Below are positions 54,478-64,000 of a stretch of DNA of 64,000 nt, piece after piece. The position numbers and the translations under genes are program-made. This DNA is from Pseudonocardia sp. C8. GTDB taxonomy: Bacteria > Actinomycetota > Actinomycetes > Mycobacteriales > Pseudonocardiaceae. Location: NCBI RefSeq assembly GCF_014267175.1, contig NZ_JACMTR010000002.1, positions 4,799,501 through 4,863,500 on the forward strand, written 5' to 3'. Every line of letters starts with the position of its first letter. Position 1 is the stretch's first letter. A model generated the notes under the pieces. That model saw only the letters and a program-made list of their open reading frames with translations. It did not search any database and was not told the origin of the DNA.

Positions 54478-54825
54478 ATGTTGCGCGCGGTCTATCACGG
54501 CCAGGTCCTGGCCGAGGCACCCCGGACGGTGCAGGTGGAAGGCAACCACTACTTCCCGCCGGAATCGCTGCGAAGAGACTCCTTCGTGGACAGCCCCACC
54601 AAAACACTGTGCCCATGGAAGGGAATCGCCCGCTACTACAGCCTCGTCACCGACGAGACGGCCTTGCCGGACGCGGCCTGGTACTACCCGCACCCGACGC
54701 CGCTGGCTCGACGGATCAAGAACCACGTCGCCTTCGACCCTGACGTGCGCATCGAGGGCGAGCCGGAAGGACCGCGCACCGGCGTGCTGGCCAGGTTGCG
54801 GACCATAGGGCGAGGTGACCGGTGA
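54478..54825 (+). CDS. DUF427 family protein
   Basis: 115 residues from an ATG with GAGGAGGG upstream. Pattern: VYHGQVLAEAPRTVQVEGNH, YFPPESLRRDSFVDSPTKTL, CPWKGIARYYSLV and AAWYYPHPTPLARRIKNHVA with conserved Cys, Trp, Lys and His. DUF427 is a small beta-fold domain of unknown activity. Its stop overlaps the next start by 4 bases. Confidence 0.9.
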   Translation: MLRAVYHGQVLAEAPRTVQVEGNHYFPPESLRRDSFVDSPTKTLCPWKGIARYYSLVTDETALPDAAWYYPHPTPLARRIKNHVAFDPDVRIEGEPEGPRTGVLARLRTIGRGDR

Positions 54826-55202
54826 CGACCGGCAGCGAGGAGCAAACCCGCACGCGGGTTCGCACGGACCGGTTGCCGATGTGGCGGATCGGCCTCACCG
54901 GCGGCGTGGTCGGCATCCTGTGCTGTGCCGGCCCCACCGTGCTCGCTCTGCTCGGCATCGTCAGCGCCGGCACCGCGTTCGCATGGGCCACCGACCTCTA
55001 CGGCAACTACGCGTGGTGGTTCCGCCTGAGCGGGCTCGCCGTCCTCGTCCTGCTCGTGTGGCTGGCGTTGCGCCGCCGCGATCAGTGCAGCATCGCTGGA
55101 ATGCGGCGCTGGCGGTGGCGCCTGCTTGGCGTGCTCGCGGTCGCGGTGGCGACCTACATCGTGCTGTACGCGGTGACCACCTGGCTGGGCACGCTGGCCT
55201 AG
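54822..55202 (+). CDS. Small membrane protein, MerT-like
   Basis: 126 residues from a GTG. Three helices: GLTGGVVGILCCAGPTVLAL (with a vicinal cysteine pair), WFRLSGLAVLVLLVWLAL and LLGVLAVAVATYIVLYAV. The CC-x-GP motif in the first helix resembles the mercury transporter MerT, but the rest is not close. Metal uptake or sensing is a guess. It is coupled to the DUF427 gene. Confidence 0.55.
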   Translation: MTTGSEEQTRTRVRTDRLPMWRIGLTGGVVGILCCAGPTVLALLGIVSAGTAFAWATDLYGNYAWWFRLSGLAVLVLLVWLALRRRDQCSIAGMRRWRWRLLGVLAVAVATYIVLYAVTTWLGTLA

Positions 55203-55948
55203 TGCCGGGCGATGACCCTGCGCAACGGCAGGGGGAGCCTGCGGCCTGGGCGCGCCCATGAGCCTAGCTTCTGCTTGGCGCTGGCAAGGCGGTCAGCGCT
55301 GATGCCCGGTAGATACAGGCTGTCGACAAGCAACGCGGCGGAGTCGCCGGTGTTCACCGGAAACCAGAACGTTCGACGCTCGGTGGCGACGATCTGAAAC
55401 CCGTGTCGGCTCAGGAGCCCCGCGAGGCGGTCGCAGGCGTGCGGGTTGGGCCAGCGTGGGCTGGCGAATCCCAGAGCCCCCAGCATCCGCGTCCACCCGA
55501 GCAAGCCCTGCGGAGAGGCACCGAGCCGGGACGGCACCAGGGCGGCCAAAACGCCGCTGGGGACCAGGACGCGTCCGATTTCGGCCAGCACATCGGGTAG
55601 CGGTGTGACCACTTGCAGCGCCATCGCAGCGCACACGGCATCGGCGGCGCCGTCGACGAAGGGCAGCGCGTCGGCCCGGGCTTGCACGACTGGTTCTCGG
55701 CCGGCTGCGAGGGCTGCGGTCAGCTCGCTGCTGCTGAGGTCCGCCCCGACCCAGCGGTGACCGGGCAGATGGTCCCGCGTCGGGGCGGATCCGCAGGCGA
55801 CATCGACGATCCACCCCGCGGTGTCGTGCAGCGGCTCGGCCAGCCACGCATACGGCGAACCCTCCACCTTGCTCAGCACCTGTTCCGTGACGCCAGGCTT
55901 CTGGCCGTGAAAAGTTCTGAGGTAGCTCTGCCAGTCCGCGCCGCTCAT
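55199..55948 (-). CDS. Class I SAM-dependent methyltransferase
   Basis: 249 residues from ATG 55948 with GGAGCGGAG upstream. Motif I is WIVDVACGSAPTRDHLPG, followed by VGADLSSSELTAAL and DALPFVDGAADAVCAAMALQ (motif II region) and RVLVPSGVLAALVPS. Substrate unknown. It converges with the MerT-like gene and overlaps its end by 4 bases. Confidence 0.8.
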   Translation of the reverse strand: MSGADWQSYLRTFHGQKPGVTEQVLSKVEGSPYAWLAEPLHDTAGWIVDVACGSAPTRDHLPGHRWVGADLSSSELTAALAAGREPVVQARADALPFVDGAADAVCAAMALQVVTPLPDVLAEIGRVLVPSGVLAALVPSRLGASPQGLLGWTRMLGALGFASPRWPNPHACDRLAGLLSRHGFQIVATERRTFWFPVNTGDSAALLVDSLYLPGISADRLASAKQKLGSWARPGRRLPLPLRRVIARH

Positions 55949-56199
55949 CTCCGCTCCGGTGTCATAACTGAAGAGTCTGCGAGAAAGGCAGACCACTGCG
56001 CATCGTCATCGCTCGTTGCCAACCGTGCTGCCCGGGCCACGATCGCCACGGTTCAGCTGACCACGGGGCGATCATCGCTCATCTCTGTCACGGCGCTGAC
56101 ACTCCGGACACGCGATCACACCGGCAACCGATTCCCTAGGCGTACCGGGTGTTTCTGCCTGGGCTGAGCGAAACACTGACGAGGTCGCGTGGAGGCGTG

Positions 56200-56535
56200 A
56201 TGAACACAGAGCAGGTCGAGTCGGTCACTGCTGTCGAGTTCTACTGGCGTCCCGGCTGTCCGTTCTGCATGGCGCTCCGGCTGCCGCTGCGCCGTAGCGG
56301 CCTGCCTGTGCGGGAAGTCAACATCTGGGACGATCACCAAGCCGCCGCGCGGGTACGAGCAGTAACCGGCGGCAACGAGACCGTTCCCACCGTCTTCATC
56401 GGCCAGCAGGCCCTGGTCAACCCGAGCTTCCGACAGGTCCAGGCCGCGGTCCGTGAGCATGCACCTCAGCTGATCCAGGAGGCTGAGCCATCGCGGAGCC
56501 GACGAGGTTTCTGGCCATTCCGCCGTCGGCGGTGA
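56200..56535 (+). CDS. Glutaredoxin-like protein (mycoredoxin type)
   Basis: 111 residues from an ATG with GGAGGCG upstream. Active site in VEFYWRPGCPFCMALRLPLR (CPFC) and cis-proline in NETVPTVFIGQQALVNPSF. Mycoredoxins reduce mycothiol-protein mixed disulfides in actinomycetes. The C-terminal tail is basic (RRGFWPFRRRR). In a metal island it could restore thiols after metal stress. Confidence 0.88.
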   Translation: MNTEQVESVTAVEFYWRPGCPFCMALRLPLRRSGLPVREVNIWDDHQAAARVRAVTGGNETVPTVFIGQQALVNPSFRQVQAAVREHAPQLIQEAEPSRSRRGFWPFRRRR

Positions 56536-56606
56536 GAGGGGACTGCCATGATCGCGAGTCGCGGATCTTGCCGCCACACTCGCTGCGCGACCGAGGTGGC
56601 ATCACC

Positions 56607-56909
56607 ATGAGAAATGCGGACTCGCCGCGCCCCGTAGTCGGCGAAGACGAGGTGCGCGCAGGCCCCGAACGCTCGGAAGCGTGGTCGCATCCACGGCAAG
56701 CCGTGGGATGGTTCCTGAAGGGGCGGACCGTACGCACGGCCGCCCCTACGGCGGCTGTGGTCGGCACGGTGCTCTCCGCAGTGAACCAAGGCGCTGTCAT
56801 CGCAGGCGGGTATGCCACGGGCATAACCTGGGTCCAGGTCGCGGTCAACTATGCGGTGCCGTTCACCGTCGCCAGCATCGGATATCTGTGCGCCTGCCGC
56901 ACTCGTTAA
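56607..56909 (+). CDS. nrtS: NrtS-like nitrate/nitrite transporter
   Basis: 100 residues from ATG 56607 with GAGGTGG upstream. Two helices with the family pattern: TVRTAAPTAAVVGTVLSAVN then QGAVIAGGYATGITWVQVAV, NYAVPFTVASIGYLCACRTR. NrtS is a small nitrate/nitrite carrier described in cyanobacteria and other bacteria. It follows the glutaredoxin gene in the same direction. Confidence 0.7.
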   Translation: MRNADSPRPVVGEDEVRAGPERSEAWSHPRQAVGWFLKGRTVRTAAPTAAVVGTVLSAVNQGAVIAGGYATGITWVQVAVNYAVPFTVASIGYLCACRTR

Positions 56910-56999
56910 GTTCGCGGCAGGCGCACAGTCTTCGCAATTACTGTCCACAGATCAGTCACGCTGGAGACATCCCATCGGGCCAGGAGGCAGCAGGAGCGC

Positions 57000-57233
57000 C
57001 TATCGTTTTCGGAGCTCGGCTCTGCGGCGTTGATATTCCTCGTGATCGATGTCCCCGGCGGCGTAGCGGCGGCGCAGTTCCTCCTCCGCAGGGTCGGAAC
57101 GCGAGCCCGGGCCAGCGAGCATGTGGCGGATCAGCCAGATGATCGCCACGGTGATCAGGACTAGCAGCGCGAGGCCGATCAGGCCCCATAGCAGCATCCA
57201 GGCCATCATGCCGCCCATGCCCTCCATCATCAT
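57000..57233 (-). CDS. Small membrane protein with SHOCT domain
   Basis: 77 residues. A Met-rich start (MMMEGMGGMMAWM) leads into one helix (WGLIGLALLVLITVAIIWLI), then a SHOCT motif (EEELRRRYAAGDIDHEEYQR). Such proteins commonly follow copper ATPase genes in actinomycetes. The methionines could bind Cu(I). It starts 18 bases after the copA stop. Confidence 0.8.
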   Translation of the reverse strand: MMMEGMGGMMAWMLLWGLIGLALLVLITVAIIWLIRHMLAGPGSRSDPAEEELRRRYAAGDIDHEEYQRRRAELRKR

Positions 57234-57251
57234 CGTGTCTGTCCCTTCGGT

Positions 57252-59440
<2,189 letters not shown>

Positions 59441-59444
<4 letters not shown>

Positions 59445-59680
59445 TGCTGGTCACCTCGCCCGGCCTGCTCGTGGGTATCCGCCACGTCGTAACCCTGGTC
59501 TTCGATGAGCGTGCTCAGCGCGGCCAGCGACACCGTCTGGTCGTGGCAGACGGTCACCGTCTTCGAGTCCAGGTCAACCTCGACCGACCGCACCCCGGCC
59601 GTTGGTGCCACCGCGGTCTCGATCGCCGACCGGCAGGCTCCACAACTGATCTCGGGCACCGAAAACACCGTGGTCGTCAT
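59441..59680 (-). CDS. copZ: Copper chaperone CopZ
   Basis: 79 residues. Single heavy-metal domain with CGAC metal site ([20 protein letters not shown]) and [12 protein letters not shown]. It passes Cu(I) to CopA. It overlaps csoR and copA by 4 bases each. Confidence 0.93.
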
Positions 59681-60051
59681 ACCGCGCTCCCTTCCTCCTC
59701 CGCATCCGGCTGCGTGTCGATAGCGGGCTCGGCTTCGCCGACCGCGGCGCCGTTGACGCGGGCCTGCGGGCCGGTCAGCGCCGGGTTGAACTTCACCGCC
59801 TCGACCAGCTCGTCAATAGCCGGCTGACCCCGGCCATCCAGTACTGCTTCGGAAAAGCAGGTCTCCAAGTGGTTGTGCAGCATGATCCGGTTGGCCCGCT
59901 CCAGCGACGACTGCGTCGCCGAGATCTGCTTCATCACATCCACGCAGTACGCGTCGGCCTCCAGCATCCGGATGATCCCGTCCAGGTGACCCCGCACCGT
60001 CTTCAACCGGTTCAACGCCGCGCGCTTCTTCGCCGTGAGTTCGTCGGCCAT
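59677..60051 (-). CDS. csoR: Copper-sensing repressor CsoR
   Basis: 124 residues from an ATG with GAGGAG upstream. The Cu(I) site is the Cys in DAYCVDVMKQISA and His-Cys in LHNHLETCFSEAV (C-H-C pattern). Other CsoR features: RLKTVRGHLDGIIRMLE. The acidic C-terminal tail is usual in actinobacterial CsoR. It represses the csoR-copZ-copA operon until Cu(I) binds. Confidence 0.95.
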   Translation of the reverse strand: MADELTAKKRAALNRLKTVRGHLDGIIRMLEADAYCVDVMKQISATQSSLERANRIMLHNHLETCFSEAVLDGRGQPAIDELVEAVKFNPALTGPQARVNGAAVGEAEPAIDTQPDAEEEGSAV

Positions 60052-60202
60052 GCTGTGCTCCTCGTCTCCGGTATTCACTACCGTCAACGCCCACCTCTAC
60101 CGGCCATATTCCCACCCCACCCGGGGTGGGGGTTACCCTGACGGGGCGGGCTTCGTGCGCTCGCCTGTGCCGAAGTGACGTCGTCCGCGGGGAGGCAGGG
60201 AG
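60052..60202. promoter_or_regulatory. Divergent csoR/merR control region
   Basis: CCCACCCCACCCGGGGTGGG (60111-60130) is a GC-rich imperfect palindrome like known CsoR operators (C-runs facing G-runs around the centre). GGTTACCCTGAC follows. Both the copper operon and merR must start here. Confidence 0.55.
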
Positions 60203-60634
60203 TTGACCGTCGGGGATCACCGGACGATTGGGCAAGCCGCCACGCTGGCGGGAGTGAGCGCGAAATCGATCCGGCTGTACGAATCCCGAGGGTTGCTCCC
60301 GCCCGCCCCGCGCTCAGCCCAGGGCCACCGGCTGTTCACCCAGGCCGACATCGAGACGCTGCGGTTCATCGCCCGGGCCAAGGCCGCGGGCCTGCAGCTC
60401 ACCGAGATCAAAACGGTGCTGGAGCTGCACCGCGACGGGCAGACACCCTGCGAGCAGGTGCGCGCCACACTGGGACAGCGCCTAACCGAGCTCGACACGA
60501 TGCTCGCCGAACTCTCCGTGCTCCGCGACCGGATCCAGAACCTGCTCCAGCACGATGACGGCGGAGTCGACCCCGGTTCCGGGTTCTGCGCGATCATCCA
60601 ATCCCAGCCTGCGCCCGCTCCGGGAACCCACTAG
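60203..60634 (+). CDS. MerR-family regulator (CueR-like)
   Basis: 143 residues from a TTG with GGGGAGG upstream. HTH with TIGQAATLAGVSAKSIRLYE, then SRGLLPPAPRSAQGHRLFT, and a coiled coil. Metal-site cysteines may be in TPCEQV and GFCAII. It probably activates a metal-export promoter, maybe that of the copper operon it diverges from. Its stop TAG lies in the ACTAGG site into which the two IS elements went. Confidence 0.88.
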   Translation: MTVGDHRTIGQAATLAGVSAKSIRLYESRGLLPPAPRSAQGHRLFTQADIETLRFIARAKAAGLQLTEIKTVLELHRDGQTPCEQVRATLGQRLTELDTMLAELSVLRDRIQNLLQHDDGGVDPGSGFCAIIQSQPAPAPGTH

Positions 60635-60635
60635 G

Positions 60636-61713
60636 TGTGCTGTTCGGGCACGTTGGTGACAGGTCGGCACGCGGTGGATGATCTTGATATGGGTGAGGGC
60701 CTCCGGGTTCGGTGTGGATCACCACGAACACACGCCGACCCGAGGAGGCCCTCTGGTGGTCCACCGTAACGCTCCGCTGACTCCGACCGGGCGGCTGCGG
60801 CTGGCCCGATGTGTCGTCGATGATGGCTGGCCTGTTCGTCGTGCGGCCGAGCGGTTCCAGGTCGCCCACACGACCGCGGCCCGCTGGGCGGGCCGTTACC
60901 GCCACGACGGCGAGCAGGCTATGGACGATCGCTCCAGCCGTCCGCACCGCAGTCCGCAACGCACGAGTCGGGCGGTCGAGGACGAGGTCCTGCGGCTGCG
61001 TGACGAGCACAAGATCGGGCCGGGGCGCATCGCCGGCCGGGTCCCGGTCGCCGCGTCGACCGTGCACCAGGTCCTGCGCCGCCACCACCGTCCGATCCTG
61101 GCCGCGTGTGACCGGGCCACCGGCGAACCGGTGCGCCGCTACGAACACCCCCGCCCCGGCGAACTGGTCCACGTTGACGTGAAAAAACTCGGTCGGATTC
61201 CCGAGGGCGGCGGCCACCGCGTCCTGGGGCGTGCCGCCGGCCGGGGCAATCAAGCCCGCGCCTGCGGTGGCGGATATCTGTTCCTGCACACCGCACTCGA
61301 TGACCACTCCCGACTGGCCTACACCGAAACCCTGGCCGACGAGAAGGCCGCGACCTGCGCCGCATTCCTACGCCGGGCGCAGGCCTGGTTCACCGGCCAC
61401 GGCGTGACCATCGAGCGAGTACTCACCGACAACGCCTGGTCCTACCGCAAAAACACCTGGCAACAAGTCTGCACCGACCTGGGCATCGCCCGACGATTCA
61501 CCCGCCCCTGGCGCCCACAAACGAACGGAAAAGTGGAGCGCTACCACCGCACCCTGCTCGACGAATGGGCCTACCAACAGCCCTACCACTCCGAACGCGA
61601 ACGCCAGCGAACCTTCGCCGACTGGCTCGACTGGTACAACTTCCACCGACCCCACACCGCCATCCACGGAGCCCCACCAGCAGACCGCGTCCCCAACCTC
61701 TCCGGATCACACA
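60636..61713 (+). mobile_element. IS481-family insertion sequence, 1078 bp
   Basis: TGTG...CACA ends with imperfect terminal repeats (about 19 of 28 positions agree). ACTAGG is duplicated at 60630-60635 and 61714-61719. The right-hand copy was then split by the IS5 element. The element is intact. Confidence 0.87.
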
Positions 61714-61718
61714 ACTAG
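60756..61718 (+). CDS. IS481 transposase
   Basis: 320 residues from a GTG with GAGGAGG upstream. N-terminal HTH (LTPTGRLRLARCVVDDGWPV, ERFQVAHTTAARWAGRYRHD) and rve core: D in LVHVDVKKLG, D in RVLTDNAWSY, E in NGKVERYHRTLLDEW. The stop codon TAG lies outside the element, in the target duplication. Confidence 0.92.
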   Translation: MVHRNAPLTPTGRLRLARCVVDDGWPVRRAAERFQVAHTTAARWAGRYRHDGEQAMDDRSSRPHRSPQRTSRAVEDEVLRLRDEHKIGPGRIAGRVPVAASTVHQVLRRHHRPILAACDRATGEPVRRYEHPRPGELVHVDVKKLGRIPEGGGHRVLGRAAGRGNQARACGGGYLFLHTALDDHSRLAYTETLADEKAATCAAFLRRAQAWFTGHGVTIERVLTDNAWSYRKNTWQQVCTDLGIARRFTRPWRPQTNGKVERYHRTLLDEWAYQQPYHSERERQRTFADWLDWYNFHRPHTAIHGAPPADRVPNLSGSHN

Positions 61719-61766
61719 GGCGTGTTGCTAAAAGTTGTTCCGGGATGTGTGGGCGATGCTTGGGGG

Positions 61767-62156
61767 GTGTCGCGAGATGTCATCACTGACGAGGTTTGGG
61801 AGCTGATCCAGGACGTGTTCCCGCCGGTGAGGACGCGGGGCCGTCCGCCGGTAGATCGACGCACGGTGGTCGAGGCGACCGCGTGGCGGTTCCGGACGGG
61901 CTCAGCATGGCGGGACCTGCCCGAGCGGTTCGGGAGCTGGAACACGGTTTACAAGAACTTCCGCCGGTGGGCCGCCGCGGGCGTCTGGGACGACCTGCTC
62001 ACTCACGTGCAGAAGCGAGCGTCGTTGGCAGGAGAGATCGACTGGGTTGTGTCGGTGGACTCGTCGATCGCGCGTGTGCATCAGCACGGAGCGACGATGA
62101 GGCGGGTCACGGGGGGCTCCATCGAACTACAAGAAGGCCGGGCTGGAACCGCCTGA
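61767..62156 (+). CDS. IS5-family transposase, first frame
   Basis: 129 residues from a GTG. DUF4096-type N-terminal region: VITDEVWELIQDVFPPVRTR, VEATAWRFRTGSAWRDLPER, FGSWNTVYKNFRRWA; the first catalytic Asp is in VVSVDSSIARVHQHGA. In IS427-type elements the second frame is joined by frameshifting. Confidence 0.88.
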   Translation: MSRDVITDEVWELIQDVFPPVRTRGRPPVDRRTVVEATAWRFRTGSAWRDLPERFGSWNTVYKNFRRWAAAGVWDDLLTHVQKRASLAGEIDWVVSVDSSIARVHQHGATMRRVTGGSIELQEGRAGTA

Positions 62157-62184
62157 TCACGCGATCGGCCGGTCACGGGGCGGT

Positions 62185-62631
62185 GTGACGACGAAGATCC
62201 ACCTCGTCTGCGATGGGCAGGCCCGGGCTCTGGCGTTCGTACTGACCGGCGGGCAGGTCGCGGACACGAGCATGTTCACCGACGTGCTCGACGAGATCCA
62301 CGTCCCCGGCCGGGGCCCTGCGCGCACACGCCCGGACCGCGTGCTCGCAGACAAGGGGTACCCGTCGAAGACGAACCGGGGCTGGCTACGCGAGCGCGGT
62401 ATCAAGGCCACCATCCCCGAGCGCGCCGACCAGATCGCGAACCGGCGCACGCGGCCAGGCCGCCCGATCGACTTCGGCAACGAGCAGAAGGAACGCTACA
62501 AGGGCCGCAACGTCGTCGAGCGGTGCTTCAACGCGTTGAAACAGTGGCGAGGACTCGCATCGCGGTTCGACAAGACGGCCTGCTCATACGCGGCCGGGAT
62601 CCGTATCGCCGCAGCCCTCCAATGGATTTAG
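62185..62631 (+). CDS. IS5-family transposase, second frame
   Basis: 148 residues counted from a GTG, with the frame open further upstream (PPDHAIGRSRGG). Second Asp in VLADKGYPSKTNRGWLRERG, Glu in GRNVVERCFNALKQWRGLAS. The DDE set is complete across both frames. Confidence 0.88.
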   Translation: MTTKIHLVCDGQARALAFVLTGGQVADTSMFTDVLDEIHVPGRGPARTRPDRVLADKGYPSKTNRGWLRERGIKATIPERADQIANRRTRPGRPIDFGNEQKERYKGRNVVERCFNALKQWRGLASRFDKTACSYAAGIRIAAALQWI

Positions 62632-62640
62632 CAACACGCC

Positions 62641-63891
62641 CTAGGAGAAGGTGACGCCCGCGCAGTCCGGGCACAACGGCCCGGCGGGCTCGCGGCGGAA
62701 CACCGCGGCTAGTTGGCCGCAGCAGTGGCAGTGCTCGTGTGTGAGCCGTACCGCGTCCACACAGGACAGGCAGACCGGGCCCTCCGGCCAATGTTGTTCG
62801 GCGCGGGCGGTGGTTCCGCATCGGGTGCAGGGGACCTGGGCGGCCAGGTAGCACGGCACGCACCTGGCCACACCGTCCGTAGCTGGCACGGACATCGACG
62901 GTCGTTGCCCGCAGTCGGTACACGGCGGACCGGGCCGCACCACTTCCCAGCACGCTTTGCACCACGGTCCATTATGGTCACGCGCGCACACCACCTTGTG
63001 GACGCCGCAGCCCGAGCACGGTTCGGCCAGCGTCTGGCGGCGGCAGCCGTCGCACCACGGTTCGCCGTCGGCGTCGCGGTAGGCCACCAACCTGGTCCGG
63101 CCGCAGTTGTGGCACGGCTGGCGTGGCCCAGCTTGCTGGGCGCAGGCCCGGCAAACCCCCGTGCTCAGAATCCCGACCTTGCGGGTCTTCCCGCAGCGCG
63201 GGCACAGCACCTCCGGCGCACGCCGGTTGTCGCACTTCTCGCACAGTGGCCCGTCCTCGATGAGCCGAGCCGCAGGCTTGTCCTCGCCGCAGTCGATGCA
63301 CCGGCGCAGCGGCCGTTGATGCCCGCGCTGCCAACACCGCCGGCACACCGGCCGTTTCTCGTCGTCGCGGACGGTGACCGGCGCCGTCTGGCCGCATCGT
63401 GAGCAGGGCTCGGCCAGATGCGTCCGGCGGCATCGTTCGCACCACGCTCCTTCCTCGGTGTGGGCGGCGGCCAGCACGACCTTGCCGCACATCCAGCAGG
63501 GCTCGCGGGGAACGGTCTTGCGGTGGCAGGTGTAGCAGACCCGGCCCTGCGGGCTGTTCTTCGTGGCCTTCATCGTCCGCCCGCATACCGAGCAGGGCAG
63601 CGGGACGCGCCGCTCGCGCTGCCAACACCGCGAACACACCGGCTGCCCGTAGCGCCGCGCGGGCACCCGCCCCGACCGACCGCACAGCGAGCACGGTTCG
63701 GCCCGGCGCTTTCCGTTGCAGTTCTGGCACCACGCCCCCTCCGCCGTACGTCCAATCGGAACGGTCAGACGGCCACACCCGACACAGCTCTCCTTGTCCC
63801 GGCGGGCGTGGTAGCAGGTATGGCACAGCCCGCTAGCGACCAGAGATCGGTCGCATCCACAGCTGGCGCAGACACCTCGCCCTTTCCCCAC
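62641..63891 (-). CDS. Protein of 13 tandem zinc ribbons
   Basis: 416 residues from a GTG. The whole protein is a chain of 13 units of ~30 residues, each CxxC-G-x(~13-15)-CxxC, e.g. CVGCGRLTVPIGRTAEGAWC and CWMCGKVVLAAAHTEEGAWC. Many linkers carry R/EPC. It has 52 ribbon cysteines, enough for 13 zinc ions. Zinc-ribbon chains usually bind nucleic acid or proteins. The stop TAG was at the same CTAG as the merR stop before the IS elements came, so the protein is full length. It follows the end of another gene by 20 bases. Family unknown to me. Confidence 0.75.
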   Translation of the reverse strand: MGKGRGVCASCGCDRSLVASGLCHTCYHARRDKESCVGCGRLTVPIGRTAEGAWCQNCNGKRRAEPCSLCGRSGRVPARRYGQPVCSRCWQRERRVPLPCSVCGRTMKATKNSPQGRVCYTCHRKTVPREPCWMCGKVVLAAAHTEEGAWCERCRRTHLAEPCSRCGQTAPVTVRDDEKRPVCRRCWQRGHQRPLRRCIDCGEDKPAARLIEDGPLCEKCDNRRAPEVLCPRCGKTRKVGILSTGVCRACAQQAGPRQPCHNCGRTRLVAYRDADGEPWCDGCRRQTLAEPCSGCGVHKVVCARDHNGPWCKACWEVVRPGPPCTDCGQRPSMSVPATDGVARCVPCYLAAQVPCTRCGTTARAEQHWPEGPVCLSCVDAVRLTHEHCHCCGQLAAVFRREPAGPLCPDCAGVTFS

Positions 63892-63911
63892 GTGCGTGAC
63901 CCGGTGTCCGG

Positions 63912-64000
63912 TCAGCTCTCGGCGTCGAAGAAGTCCGCGGACAACAACGGCATGTCCGGCACGGCCGGCCGCGGACCCCGGCGAGCCGGCTCCTCGGTGG
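63912..64000 (-). CDS. C-terminal end of an upstream gene, cut by window
   Basis: The last 28 codons (EEPARRGPRPAVPDMPLLSA, then DFFDAES and stop) are visible. It is probably in an operon with the zinc-ribbon gene. The family cannot be told from this tail. Confidence 0.55.
   Translation of the reverse strand, partial: TEEPARRGPRPAVPDMPLLSADFFDAES

Larger units (their letters stand above)
61718..62641 (+). mobile_element. IS5-family (IS427-like) insertion sequence, 924 bp
   Basis: Terminal repeats GGGCGTGTTGCTAAA and TTTAGCAACACGCCC are perfect over 15 bp. TA is duplicated at each side (61716-61717 and 62642-62643). It is inserted in the CTAG core of the right-hand IS481 target copy. Two frames form the transposase. 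Confidence 0.92.

Overview
The window is high-GC DNA from an actinomycete. The order sucC-sucD-DUF5336-like protein-DUF6350 protein matches the mycobacterial sucCD locus, and the PspC kinase cluster, DUF1707 protein, leaderless-looking starts and many GTG/TTG starts all fit Actinomycetota. A Pseudonocardia-like genus is my guess from family resemblance; no rRNA or tRNA gene is present to settle it.

About 1-19.3 kb is chromosomal backbone. It holds sucCD with two tandem hairpin terminators, a lipase, an M23 peptidase, a DUF1707 protein, the helicase pcrA, chorismate mutase with a possible aromatic-codon leader peptide, a repeat-rich membrane-anchored protein, a response regulator/PspC-kinase pair facing a PspC membrane protein, and guaA. 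Three tandem 59-bp hairpin repeats separate two convergent genes at 13.6 kb.

About 19.3-33.2 kb holds more variable genes: a TetR repressor with two operators in front of a drug-type ABC exporter, a lactate-oxidation operon (lutABC) whose first gene is a phosphotriesterase fused to the C-terminal part of a lactate permease, a cupin protein ending in a cysteine/tyrosine tail, and a four-gene operon with a DesK/DesR-type system, a degenerate kinase homologue and a proline-rich membrane protein.

From about 34.3 kb to the end lies an accessory island. An integrase fragment and an HTH/DUF2637 pair typical of conjugative elements open it; a second, internally deleted HTH/DUF2637 copy sits at 47.2 kb and a third fragment at 46.8 kb. 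Between the copies are a two-component system whose kinase is split by an IS3 element, a FetAB-type ABC transporter, a frameshifted DUF1259 lipoprotein, MprF split into two genes, and the chromate operon chrB(N)-chrB(C)-chrA. One palindrome, TGTAACCATGGTTACA, occurs both between fetA and the DUF1259 gene and, doubled, at the chrB start, so these genes may be one ChrB regulon. After the second copy come an undescribed-looking trio (MerA-like flavoprotein, Tes/MJ0619-like radical SAM protein, ArsM-like methyltransferase), a frameshifted Sua5, carbonic anhydrase, small membrane and thiol-redox genes, and the copper operon csoR-copZ-copA with a divergent MerR gene. Finally, IS481 and IS5 elements are nested in a shared stop-codon site between merR and a gene for a protein made of 13 zinc ribbons.
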